Positions 18,232 through 26,260 of a DNA stretch of 46,983 nt are shown piece by piece. Origin of the DNA: Candidatus Paralactobacillus gallistercoris (lineage in GTDB: Bacteria; Bacillota; Bacilli; Lactobacillales; Lactobacillaceae); assembly GCA_018883675.1 (NCBI GenBank), contig JAHLFS010000048.1, positions 1 through 46,983 of the forward strand. Direction: 5' to 3'. Each line of letters starts with the position of its first letter. Position 1 is the stretch's first letter. Both the position numbers and the translations under genes were made by a program. The notes under the pieces are model-generated. The model had not been told where the DNA came from and searched no databases. It saw nothing but the letters and a program-made list of their open reading frames with translations.

Positions 18232-20553
18232 TTAATGTGATGATGATTGCGCCGCCGCTTTATTTGGTGGTGGCGTTACTTTATTGTTACTAATGTTACT
18301 ACTACTTGTTGAGCTACTTGCACTACTGCTAGTAGTATGACTTACACTAGGTTCACTTGCTGAACTACTGCTGCTTAGTGATGAACTACTTGCACTACTT
18401 GAGCTGCTTAGTGATGAATTTGATGATGAACTTGTGGAGCTATCACTAAACATGCTACTAGTGCTTGCGACAATATTACTATTTTTAATATCGCGATTAG
18501 TTGCTTGCCCGTGTGGTTGGGTGCCAAGAACATATAATTGGCGTGTATAACTATTGGCATTAGCATTAGCTGGTGCAATTACGCCCGGCATTGGTGAGTT
18601 GTTAAGAATGTTTTCGGCTACAACGCTAGCTGGCATATGCCAATTAGTATTTGGTACACTTTGCGCATAGTAAGTCATTAAAGCCTTGTAAATTTCTTGT
18701 GAAATACTTTCTTGCGCAATACTTAAACCACCACTAAGTGGTTGATCATAACCTGTCCATACCGAAATCACGGCATGCCGCGTGTAACCTGTATACCACG
18801 CATCTTTACATAGATTAGCTAGTGCGGGGTTTTGCGCAATTTCGCTTTGTGAATAAGCTACTGATCCTGATTTGCCGGCTTGATATAAACCAGGAATATT
18901 GGCCGCTTTACCAATGTCAGCTTTTGGAACACCTTTCAGCATATCAGTAATCATGTAGGCGGTGGCAGCACTCATTGCTTTATGACCATCACTATTATAT
19001 TTATAAGTAGTGCCATCAGCTAGGACTAATTTATTAATATAGTAAGGTTTATAATAAGTTCCACCATTAGCAAAAGCCGCATAAGCTGCCGCAGTTTGTA
19101 ACGTGGAAACATTAGCGCCAATACCTGTACTTAATACCTGTTCGTTCTTTGGCAAGTTAATACCTAAGCCCTTAACAAAGTTAACAGCCCGGTTGAGTCC
19201 TACTTTTTGTAACGTACGGATAGCAGGCACATTACGCGATTCGACTAAAGCCTTGCGCATTGTCATTTTGCCAAGATACTTATGATCCCAATCATATAAT
19301 TGGGTTGATGTACCAGGATAAGTGTACGGTGTATCTTCAAGTTGCGTATAAGTTGACCATTTGTCATACTGAATGGCTGGTCCATAATCCATAATTGGTT
19401 TCATTGAAGAACCGTTACTCCGGTTAGTAGCTACCGCACGGTTATAACCAAGTTGTACATCACCGGTTTTACGACCACCGATTTGCGCCATGATCTTACC
19501 ATTATTAGGATTAATCATTGTTACCGCCGTTTGTAATTTATCATCAGGAAAAGCGACATATTCATTAGTGTTGACAATATTATAAAGTTGTTTTTGTAAC
19601 TTCATATTTAAATTAGTATAAATTTTTAAACCGGCTGTATAAGGATTAAGGTTCATTTTGTCCTTAACTTCAGTAATTACTTCTTTAACGTAATTATCAG
19701 CAATTTTGCTTTGCATGGTGTTATTACGTTGTTTGGTTTGTGGAACTAAGCCATCATTAATTGGTGTTGCTTGTGCTGTTGCTAATTGTTGTGCTGTAAT
19801 CTTATTGTTTTTATACATGGCATTTAATACAGTATTCCGCCGCTGTTTAGCTTGCACAGGATTAGTATAAGGATCATAGCCATTAGGTGATTGGGGCATA
19901 CCAGCTAATAAAGCTAATTGTGGTAATGTTAATTGTTTCAATGGTTTCCCAAAATAATACTCTGCTGCTGATAACATGCCGTAAGTACCATTACCCATAT
20001 AAACCTTATTAATATAAAATTCTAAAATCTGTGCTTTAGAGTATTTACGTGATACTTGCATGGCTAACCAGGCTTCTTGTGCTTTCCGTTTTAATGTTCG
20101 GTCAGATTCTTTAGTTGAGAAGAATGAAAGTTTAACTAATTGTTGTGTTAAGGTACTACCACCTTGTAAGCCCAAATTACCGCTGCCAGTAATATCACTA
20201 AAGGCAGCCTTGACAATCCGCACGGGGTCAATACCTAATTTTTCTTGATAGAAATGACGGTCTTCAACCGAAATAATAGCATTTTTTAAAGTGTCAGGAA
20301 TATCACTTTCATGCGCATAAATTTGATTGCCAGTGCCCAAAGTAGTGATAACTTGACCAGTACTATCATAAATGGTTGATGCACCGCCAGCTTGCAATTT
20401 GCTAGTAGTTAGTTTAGGCGTATCTTTGATATAGTATAAAAAAAGGCCACTGCCGCCTAACAAAAGGGCCAAGAAAATACCTAATATAATTTTTAACCAC
20501 TGCCAACGGTGAGGTTTGTGCTGGCGGCGCGCCATACGAGAACTATTATTCAT
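18232..20553 (-). CDS. pbp1A: Class A penicillin-binding protein 1A
   Basis: A 773-aa bifunctional peptidoglycan synthase with a cytoplasmic basic N terminus and one transmembrane helix (about 20-42). The GT51 glycosyltransferase has catalytic Glu-97 in VEDRHFY and GGSTLTQQLVK. The transpeptidase has S382-S-M-K385, ESRN as the SxN element, and K561-S-G as the third motif in place of the usual KTG. The final 75 residues are extremely Ser-rich and end in a Pro/Ala/Ser segment, outside any catalytic domain. The ATG is preceded by AAAGGAAA with 9-nt spacing. It lies 15 nt downstream of recU in the conserved recU-pbp1A operon, which couples wall growth with chromosome segregation. Confidence 0.95.
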   Translation of the reverse strand: MNNSSRMARRQHKPHRWQWLKIILGIFLALLLGGSGLFLYYIKDTPKLTTSKLQAGGASTIYDSTGQVITTLGTGNQIYAHESDIPDTLKNAIISVEDRHFYQEKLGIDPVRIVKAAFSDITGSGNLGLQGGSTLTQQLVKLSFFSTKESDRTLKRKAQEAWLAMQVSRKYSKAQILEFYINKVYMGNGTYGMLSAAEYYFGKPLKQLTLPQLALLAGMPQSPNGYDPYTNPVQAKQRRNTVLNAMYKNNKITAQQLATAQATPINDGLVPQTKQRNNTMQSKIADNYVKEVITEVKDKMNLNPYTAGLKIYTNLNMKLQKQLYNIVNTNEYVAFPDDKLQTAVTMINPNNGKIMAQIGGRKTGDVQLGYNRAVATNRSNGSSMKPIMDYGPAIQYDKWSTYTQLEDTPYTYPGTSTQLYDWDHKYLGKMTMRKALVESRNVPAIRTLQKVGLNRAVNFVKGLGINLPKNEQVLSTGIGANVSTLQTAAAYAAFANGGTYYKPYYINKLVLADGTTYKYNSDGHKAMSAATAYMITDMLKGVPKADIGKAANIPGLYQAGKSGSVAYSQSEIAQNPALANLCKDAWYTGYTRHAVISVWTGYDQPLSGGLSIAQESISQEIYKALMTYYAQSVPNTNWHMPASVVAENILNNSPMPGVIAPANANANSYTRQLYVLGTQPHGQATNRDIKNSNIVASTSSMFSDSSTSSSSNSSLSSSSSASSSSLSSSSSASEPSVSHTTSSSASSSTSSSNISNNKVTPPPNKAAAQSSSH

Positions 20554-20568
20554 TGTTATTAATTTCCT

Positions 20569-21183
20569 TTATCTATGAATATCTTTAATAAAGCGGTCTA
20601 CCGCATCTAAGTAAGGAATGAGCGGGTTTAATGCGTACTTAATTTCATAACCATGTTCACAAATTGCCGTTAATGGGATTGACTTACGCCCACCATGATT
20701 TTGTTCATCCCATTTACTAATTAAATAATCAGCGGGAACTAAAAAAATACGATCATAAATTACAAAACGAATAATCGCAAAACAAATGGCTTGTTGTTGT
20801 AAACATTGCCGCATATGTTCAATTTGATGCGCATGAAAGTTACGAAATGGGAAAGCCGTTTTGTTCTTAGTTTCCTTAGCATCGAAATCAAGATAAAAGC
20901 CGCGATAAACCCCATTATAATCAGTAGTTGATGGTTGCCGAAAATAGGCTTCACGAATAATTGCCTTACTACGTTGCGGATAATCAACTTTAACAATTTG
21001 AATCGGAGTAGGCTTTTTATGAACAACGGCCTGGCCAGTTGCTAGATAATAAGCATTAGCATCATTTAATTCAGCTTCTAATGACATCCCACGACGACTG
21101 AACGAGGTGTTGTTATCTTGTGATAATGATTTTGGTTGTTTGCTTTGTAAATAACTTTTTCCATTGGGATAATGGATTGTCAT
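20569..21183 (-). CDS. recU: Holliday junction resolvase RecU
   Basis: A 204-aa nuclease that resolves recombination intermediates and modulates RecA in Firmicutes. Signature residues are SRRGMSLEAELNDANAYY (conserved Glu helix), TDYNGVYRGFYLDFDAKETKNKTAFP (Asp/Glu/Lys nuclease core, about 117-142) and NFHAHQIEHM. It is the promoter-proximal gene of the recU-pbp1A pair. GGGAG lies 11 nt before the ATG. Confidence 0.95.
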   Translation of the reverse strand: MTIHYPNGKSYLQSKQPKSLSQDNNTSFSRRGMSLEAELNDANAYYLATGQAVVHKKPTPIQIVKVDYPQRSKAIIREAYFRQPSTTDYNGVYRGFYLDFDAKETKNKTAFPFRNFHAHQIEHMRQCLQQQAICFAIIRFVIYDRIFLVPADYLISKWDEQNHGGRKSIPLTAICEHGYEIKYALNPLIPYLDAVDRFIKDIHR

Positions 21184-21209
21184 TTGATTTCACACTCCCA
21201 TAGACCTAT

Positions 21210-21218
21210 ATTATAGCA
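21210..21218 (-). promoter_or_regulatory. Extended -10 of the recU-pbp1A promoter
   Basis: Read on the minus strand this is TGCTATAAT, a full extended -10. The -35 position (TTTTAA, 17 bp upstream) is poor, as often seen with extended -10 promoters. It is about 27 nt from the recU start. Confidence 0.6.
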
Positions 21219-21265
21219 ACTGCAAAAGTGATTTAAAATATGAATTAATAAGAAGGTGAATGGGA

Positions 21266-21805
21266 ATGCCACGACGGATATGGCTTAGCGGGTATCGTAA
21301 TTATGAATTAAATATTTTTAAAGATGATGATCCCAAATTATTAATTATTAAAAAAGCATTGCGTGCTAAATTAATTAACTTGCTTGATGATGGAATGGAA
21401 TGGGTAATTACGGGGGGACAATTAGGCGTTGAACAATGGGGTGTTGATGTTGCTCATCAACTGCAAAAAGATTACTCACAGTTAAAAATTGGGATAATCT
21501 TACCGTTTAATGATTTTGGTCATCATTGGAATGAAAATAATCAAAATAAATTACAAAAAGTATTGGCGATGAGTGATTATCATGCGCTGCTAACTAAGAA
21601 GCCTTATCAATCACCGCGACAATTACGAGTATATCAGCAATTCATGTTAAAACATACAGATGGCGCCTTGTTAGTTTATGATCCTGAAAACGGTGGTAAG
21701 CCACAATATGATTATCAAGCTATCCAAGCTTATCAACAACAACATTGCTATAATTGTCAATTAATTGATATGTATGAATTGCAAAGTATCGCGGAAACAT
21801 GGTGA
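21266..21805 (+). CDS. ypsA: YpsA-like SLOG-fold protein (DUF1273)
   Basis: A 179-aa protein of the DUF1273/YpsA family. The SLOG Rossmann-like fold is indicated by IWLSGYRNYEL at the start, WVITGGQLGVEQWGVDVA (Gly-rich nucleotide-binding loop, about 54-71) and DGALLVYDPENGGKPQYDYQA. YpsA influences cell division in Bacillus and Staphylococcus, where it is also encoded beside gpsB; its ligand is unknown. The ATG at 21266 is 9 nt from AAGG, whereas the in-frame ATG at 21260 is only 3 nt away. Confidence 0.88.
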   Translation: MPRRIWLSGYRNYELNIFKDDDPKLLIIKKALRAKLINLLDDGMEWVITGGQLGVEQWGVDVAHQLQKDYSQLKIGIILPFNDFGHHWNENNQNKLQKVLAMSDYHALLTKKPYQSPRQLRVYQQFMLKHTDGALLVYDPENGGKPQYDYQAIQAYQQQHCYNCQLIDMYELQSIAETW

Positions 21806-21846
21806 GCGGATAATTTTTAAAATTTATTTTAATCACTAGCTATTTA

Positions 21847-21875
21847 TTTAAATTTTGTAACAATTTTGTTATAAT
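21847..21875 (+). promoter_or_regulatory. Extended -10 promoter for gpsB
   Basis: TGTTATAAT gives an extended -10 with hexamer TATAAT at 21870-21875, and TTTAAA at 21847-21852 lies 17 bp upstream. The start codon of gpsB is 36 nt downstream. Confidence 0.65.
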
Positions 21876-21911
21876 TAGTAACAATAACGTTGATAGCGGG
21901 GCGGAGTATTA

Positions 21912-22406
21912 ATGACATCAGATAATGAAATGAATAATAAACAACCAGACATTATTCTTTCTGCACAAGAAATCTTACAAAAAGATTTTAAGAAACAAAT
22001 GCGTGGCTATGATCAAAATGAAGTTGATGAATTCCTCGACAACGTGATCAAAGACTACGAAACATTTAATGATGAAATTAGTCGTTTAAAGAGTGAAAAT
22101 GAACGCTTACTAACTAAAGTTGACGAATTGACTAAACGACTTAATGTTAATAATAGTGCGCAGAATGCTGCACCACAAACCAATGCAGCTACTAATTATG
22201 ATATTCTTAAACGGTTATCTAATTTGGAACGGCATGTGTTTGGTGCTAAGTTGAATACTAATTCAACTGTCAATAATAGTTATCGCACAGTAACACCATC
22301 TGTAAATATTCCTAAACGGCCAACGATGCCAAATGCTACTAATACGACAACAACGCCAAAATCATCACAAAGTAATGATTTTAACCAAGATTTTAATCGC
22401 TTTTAG
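21912..22406 (+). CDS. gpsB: Cell division regulator GpsB (DivIVA-like)
   Basis: A 164-aa cytoplasmic adaptor of septal and lateral wall synthesis. The N-terminal DivIVA-like region has [28 protein letters not shown] (about 17-44), which binds membrane and PBP cytoplasmic tails. A coiled coil follows to about residue 78, then a Asn/Thr-rich linker. The C-terminal helix [14 protein letters not shown] (about 96-109) fits the GpsB multimerisation segment. The tail of about 55 Asn/Thr/Pro-rich residues is longer than in Bacillus GpsB (about 98 aa), a feature usual in lactobacilli. Class A PBPs, its known partners, are encoded at 18232 and 29215. Confidence 0.92.
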   Translation: MTSDNEMNNKQPDIILSAQEILQKDFKKQMRGYDQNEVDEFLDNVIKDYETFNDEISRLKSENERLLTKVDELTKRLNVNNSAQNAAPQTNAATNYDILKRLSNLERHVFGAKLNTNSTVNNSYRTVTPSVNIPKRPTMPNATNTTTTPKSSQSNDFNQDFNRF

Positions 22407-22438
22407 TGGTAAATTGTTGTAAAATGATGTATTATATA

Positions 22439-22833
22439 TAGTGCAAGTCTTGGGTAATCGCGGTCTACTTTGGTAGGCTGAGGAAAGTCCATGCCCGCAC
22501 AAGCTGCGATGCTTGTAGTGTTCGTGCTCAGCCCAATAAGCTGAGGCACTAGCGTAAGCTAGTGACGGCGAGTAAAAGCGCTAAAGGCTTATGGTCCATG
22601 CGTGAGTAACTCTAAAAGCGCAACAGTGACGAAGCATTACTGGAAACGGTAATGGTGGAACGGGTAAGCCCCACGAGCGAGTAACCCAAACTATGGTAGG
22701 GGCGTTCCGCCACGGCAAATGAACCAGCGACGGAACAGTTACTCTTTGAGTAACCGAGATAGATGATTACCGAAATACTTAATCTTCCTGCGTTAAGTAT
22801 GGAACAGAACATGGCTTATAGAGACTTGTAACA
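22439..22833 (+). ncRNA. rnpB: RNase P RNA, type B
   Basis: Catalytic RNA that trims tRNA 5' leaders. Conserved elements in order: GGGTAATCGC and GAGGAAAGTCCATGC near the 5' end, GGTAAGCCCCACGAGCGAG and ACCCAAACTATGG in the middle, and GGAACAGAACATGGCTTATAGA before the 3' end (part of the universal core). The 5' CAAGTCT pairs with AGACTTG near 22822-22828, closing P1 and fixing the ends to within a few bases. Its place between gpsB and the rlmL-like gene is the standard one in Firmicutes. The protein partner RnpA is not encoded here. Confidence 0.96.
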
Positions 22834-22838
22834 GGAAT

Positions 22839-22868
22839 TGCTTGGGCTTTTACCCAAGCATTTTTTTT
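22839..22868 (+). terminator. Terminator of rnpB
   Basis: TGCTTGGG (22839-22846), a 6-nt loop and CCCAAGCA (22853-22860) form a perfect 8-bp stem followed directly by a run of eight or more T. Confidence 0.94.
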
Positions 22869-22905
22869 ACATAATTCCAATTATAGATAATGAGGCAATT
22901 AATAA

Positions 22906-24048
22906 ATGAAATTTAATTTGATGGCAACCATGGCAAGTGGTTTTGAAGCAATAACTGCTAAAGAATTATGCAATTTAGGTTATCAAGTTACTACTGAAAA
23001 TGGACGGGTGCGTTTTACTGGTGATGAAAGTGATATTGTCAAAACCAATTTATGGTTGCGCAGTGCTGATCGCATTAAAATCATTGTAGGTGAATTCACG
23101 GCTATGACCTTTGAACAATTATTTGAAGGGGTTAAGGCTTTACCATGGGATCAATTATTACCATTAGATGCTGCTTTTCCAGTCCTAGGTAAAGCAGTTC
23201 GTTCCCAATTACATAGTGAACCTGATATTCAAGCAATTACTAAACGGGCGATCGTAGCTAAATTAAGCGACGTCTACCATCGGCGTACGCGTTTACCTGA
23301 AACCGGTGCTAAATATGTAATTACCGTTAATATTACTAAAAATAAAGCCATGCTAACCTTAGACACAACGGGTGATAGCTTGTTTAAACGCGGCTACCGG
23401 GTTGCTGCTGGTGAAGCGCCACTGAAAGAAAATTTTGCTGCTAGTTTGGTTTTATTAACACATTGGCATCCAGAGGACATGCCGTTTTATGATCCAACGA
23501 CTGGTTCAGGAACCATTGCGATTGAAGCAGCTTTACTGGCCCGTCATATTGCCCCGGGTATTTTACGTCATTTTAGTTTTGAACAGTTTGATTGGATGGA
23601 TCCACAGTTACTAGTTACCGCCAAAGCAGCAGCTCGTGCGAGTGAAAAACGTGATTTTCCGGTTGAAATTATGGGTGGCGACATTAATCAAAATATGATT
23701 GCTATGGCACGTTTAAATGCGCATAAGGCTAGTGTTTTGCATGATATTAACTTTAAACAAATTGCAGTTGCTGACTTTCATACTGATTTGCAAAATGGGG
23801 TTATTGTTGCTAACCCGCCATACGGTAAACGGTTAGATGATCAAGCTAAAGTTCGGCATCTTTATCAACAAATGGGGCAAGTATACCGGCCAATGACTAC
23901 ATGGAGTAAATATATTTTAACTAGTGATATGCAATTTGAAGAATATTATGGGCAAAAAGCAACTAAACGCCGTAAATTATACAATGGTTATTTAAGAACT
24001 GATTTATTCCAATATTGGGGTAAACCAGTTTGGCATCATAATAAATAG
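22906..24048 (+). CDS. RlmL/YpsC-type 23S rRNA guanine-N2 methyltransferase
   Basis: A 380-aa class I RNA methyltransferase. An N-terminal THUMP domain (about 1-155, starting MATMASGFEAITAKEL) is followed by the UPF0020 catalytic domain. The latter has YDPTTGSGTIAIEAAL (SAM loop), MGGDINQNMI and the catalytic VIVANPPYGKRL (N-P-P-Y). The family methylates guanine N2 in 23S rRNA (G2445 in E. coli RlmL). Gram-positive YpsC proteins have only this single methyltransferase half, which fits the 380-aa length. It follows rnpB as in Bacillus. Confidence 0.9.
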   Translation: MKFNLMATMASGFEAITAKELCNLGYQVTTENGRVRFTGDESDIVKTNLWLRSADRIKIIVGEFTAMTFEQLFEGVKALPWDQLLPLDAAFPVLGKAVRSQLHSEPDIQAITKRAIVAKLSDVYHRRTRLPETGAKYVITVNITKNKAMLTLDTTGDSLFKRGYRVAAGEAPLKENFAASLVLLTHWHPEDMPFYDPTTGSGTIAIEAALLARHIAPGILRHFSFEQFDWMDPQLLVTAKAAARASEKRDFPVEIMGGDINQNMIAMARLNAHKASVLHDINFKQIAVADFHTDLQNGVIVANPPYGKRLDDQAKVRHLYQQMGQVYRPMTTWSKYILTSDMQFEEYYGQKATKRRKLYNGYLRTDLFQYWGKPVWHHNK

Positions 24049-24050
24049 TT

Positions 24051-24136
24051 AAAAAGCATAGTTATTGTAGTGTTCTAAAATTATTAGCTTAAAACTTAAT
24101 GATTTTGCATACTACGTTAGATAACTATGCTTTTTT
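24051..24136 (+). terminator. Unusually long terminator-like hairpin after the rlmL-like gene
   Basis: A perfect 15-bp outer stem (24051-24065 with 24121-24135, five A opposite five T) is extended, after a 4-nt bulge, by 7 more pairs (24066-24072 with 24110-24116). A 3-4-nt internal loop follows, then about 10 pairs (24077-24086 with 24097-24106). Together this is an 85-nt hairpin ending in T6. It begins 3 nt after the methyltransferase stop, so it can end that transcript. Its length is far beyond what termination needs. Confidence 0.75.
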
Positions 24137-24170
24137 AGTAATATTATTAATTTGGATTGGAAGTAAAGCA

Positions 24171-25436
24171 ATGATTAATAATAATGTTACGCATCATCAT
24201 TCATTAAAACGGCGGTTAGTATCATTAGTAAGCATTATTATTTTAGGAGTTTTAATCTGTTTAGTAGGATATGGTTATTATTACTATAGTCCCACCCAAA
24301 CATACCAACGGGCCTTAACAGCATTACAACACAATAGTCCAGCAGCATTACAATATTTTAATAGTAATGATTCGCACTTAAAAATTACCCTAACCACATT
24401 AAAGCCACTGCGAAATTATCTTAGTCAACCACAGCATGTCCAAGCCTTTAAGCATCTTTTATTGACCAAGCATGGCCAGTTAGCTGCGGGCAATCATGAC
24501 TATGTTTTTCAAAAAACAGGTCATCATGACGTGTTGTTTAATAAGTATCAAATTATGATTAAGCCAGTATATCCGCAAATAATTACTAATCATGATCATA
24601 CCCAGTTGTTACTTGATAAGCATGTTTTAACTACACTTAATGCTAATCAATACCAACGCATTGGGCCATTAGTTCCCGGCGAGTATTGTTTAAAGACGGT
24701 TGCTAACTTTAATAATCAATCACAGAAAAATGTTACTAAAATGATTATTAATCATCAAACACCGAAGATTAATATGGCTATTAAAAAGATTAGTTTTACC
24801 GCTTGTGGCTATCCCGGTGCGCGATTATATCTTGATCAGCGTTATCAAGGACGGTTAAATCAGCATGGCTATTACCATGTTAAGGCTTATCCGTGGCATA
24901 CTAATTTGACAATGATGCAAATTTATCACAGTCGTATGGGTAATGTGCATTCAGCTACAACAGATATTTGTGATGACAATAATGATAAAATCGGAGTAAC
25001 CTATCCTGGTGTAATTAATCAAGTAGATGCCGCTACCTTAATTAAAACAATGATAAATAGTTTATCAATGGCTAATACCAATGACTATCATGATTTAAGA
25101 CATTTTTTTGTTAATGGTGAACAAAATGCCAGTTATCGTTATTTTATTAAATTAAATCAGCACTATCTAAATGATACTAACATTGAAAGCTTTAATTACG
25201 TTCCACAACTTTGCACAGTTACACCATTGGATAAAGATGAAGCGACTGTAACGTTTAATTTACAAACTAATACTTATAGTGCTAATGATGATAGTGCAAA
25301 TCACTCCCAAGTAACGTATATAATTGTTGTTAAGTGTATTAATAATAATATCCACCTTGATGTTGAACAACGGTATCAAATTTTAAAAATTGTAAAAATT
25401 AACAATGTTACTAAGCAACATTATCGTAATGCTTAA
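24171..25436 (+). CDS. TcaA-like membrane-anchored protein
   Basis: A 421-aa protein with a basic N terminus, one transmembrane helix (about 17-38) and a large extracytoplasmic part. Sequence resembling the TcaA/YvbJ family includes an early helical domain (TYQRALTALQHNSPAAL), a PEGA/Ig-like strand pattern (GYPGARLYLDQRYQGRL, about 226-242) and a C-terminal NTF2-like region (from about 290). The N-terminal zinc ribbon of many family members is absent. Family members affect glycopeptide sensitivity and teichoic acid attachment in staphylococci; the role here is unproven. The start at 24171 is preferred since GGAAG lies 7 nt upstream. The in-frame ATG at 24099 lies inside the preceding hairpin. 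Confidence 0.65.
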   Translation: MINNNVTHHHSLKRRLVSLVSIIILGVLICLVGYGYYYYSPTQTYQRALTALQHNSPAALQYFNSNDSHLKITLTTLKPLRNYLSQPQHVQAFKHLLLTKHGQLAAGNHDYVFQKTGHHDVLFNKYQIMIKPVYPQIITNHDHTQLLLDKHVLTTLNANQYQRIGPLVPGEYCLKTVANFNNQSQKNVTKMIINHQTPKINMAIKKISFTACGYPGARLYLDQRYQGRLNQHGYYHVKAYPWHTNLTMMQIYHSRMGNVHSATTDICDDNNDKIGVTYPGVINQVDAATLIKTMINSLSMANTNDYHDLRHFFVNGEQNASYRYFIKLNQHYLNDTNIESFNYVPQLCTVTPLDKDEATVTFNLQTNTYSANDDSANHSQVTYIIVVKCINNNIHLDVEQRYQILKIVKINNVTKQHYRNA

Positions 25437-25445
25437 CATCTTTAT

Positions 25446-25500
25446 ATTCGTGTAAAGGTTATGTAATTTTAATTGTTAAAACACGAATTACATTTATAAT
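25446..25500 (+). promoter_or_regulatory. Promoter with overlapping inverted repeats upstream of the dehydrogenase/CoA-transferase operon
   Basis: TTGTTA at 25473-25478 and TATAAT at 25495-25500 are separated by 16 bp. ATGTAATT (25461-25468) pairs with AATTACAT (25486-25493), bracketing the -35. ATTCGTGT (25446-25453) pairs with ACACGAAT (25481-25488). The two repeats share their right-hand bases, so they may be operators or alternative pairings. Confidence 0.6.
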
Positions 25501-25539
25501 TTAACATATGATGTTTTTCAAGTAAGGGAGATAAATAAT

Positions 25540-26259
25540 ATGCGTTTGCAAGATAAAGTAGCAGTGATTACTGGCGGTTCCCGTGGTTTAGGTTATGCCA
25601 TGGCAACACGCTTTGCAGAAGAAGGAGCAACTGTTTATGTAGCTGATATTAATGAAGTTCATATTGATAATGAACGTATTCATTTTGTTCACATGAACGT
25701 TGCTAGTCATGATGATGTTACTGCAGCAATTCAAAAGGTGATCGCTGAACAAGGGCATATTGATGTATTAGTTAATAATGCTGGTATTATTCAAGATGCT
25801 TTAGTTAATAAAATGACTGATGAGCAATGGGATAATGTGCTTGATGTTAACTTAAAAGGTGCTTTTTATGTTACTCGTGAAGTAATTCCTTATATGTATA
25901 AACAGGGTAAAGGCTCAATTATTAACATTTCATCCATTGTTGGTGAATACGGTAATATTGGTCAAACTAACTATGCTGCTACTAAAGCGGGTTTAATTGG
26001 TTTAACATACACATGGGCAAAAGAGTTTACTCGTAAAGGTGCCGAAATCCGCACTAATGCCATCGCACCAGGTTATGCCGATACCGAAATGATGCAAAGT
26101 GTTCCCGAAAAGATTCTTAATCATATTATTGATTCTAATCCAATGCATCGTTTAGCTAAACCCGAAGAAATTGCTAATGCTGCTTTATTCCTAGCAAGTG
26201 ATGAGTCATCATATGTGAATGGGCATGTCTTAGCAGTAAATGGTGGAGCACGATTATAA
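25540..26259 (+). CDS. Short-chain dehydrogenase/reductase, 3-oxoacyl/acetoacetyl reductase-like
   Basis: A 239-aa classical SDR. It has TGGSRGLG (residues 11-18, nucleotide loop), NNAG (79-82), Asn-104, Ser-132, and Tyr-145 with Lys-149 (YAATK). It resembles FabG and acetoacetyl-CoA reductase (PhaB). Cofactor choice is unclear: Arg-15 favours NADPH, but Asp-36 at the end of the second strand favours NADH. It is not in a fatty acid synthesis cluster; instead a CoA-transferase gene follows within 1 nt. This suggests a CoA-thioester substrate such as a 3-hydroxyacyl/3-oxoacyl-CoA pair. GGGAG lies about 11 nt upstream of the ATG. Confidence 0.85.
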   Translation: MRLQDKVAVITGGSRGLGYAMATRFAEEGATVYVADINEVHIDNERIHFVHMNVASHDDVTAAIQKVIAEQGHIDVLVNNAGIIQDALVNKMTDEQWDNVLDVNLKGAFYVTREVIPYMYKQGKGSIINISSIVGEYGNIGQTNYAATKAGLIGLTYTWAKEFTRKGAEIRTNAIAPGYADTEMMQSVPEKILNHIIDSNPMHRLAKPEEIANAALFLASDESSYVNGHVLAVNGGARL

Positions 26260-26260
26260 T

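Noticed and set aside
24099-24170. Longer start of the TcaA-like protein at ATG 24099
   Set aside because: It lies in the loop-proximal part of the long hairpin without a ribosome binding site, and the added residues would put a second hydrophobic segment before the true membrane anchor.
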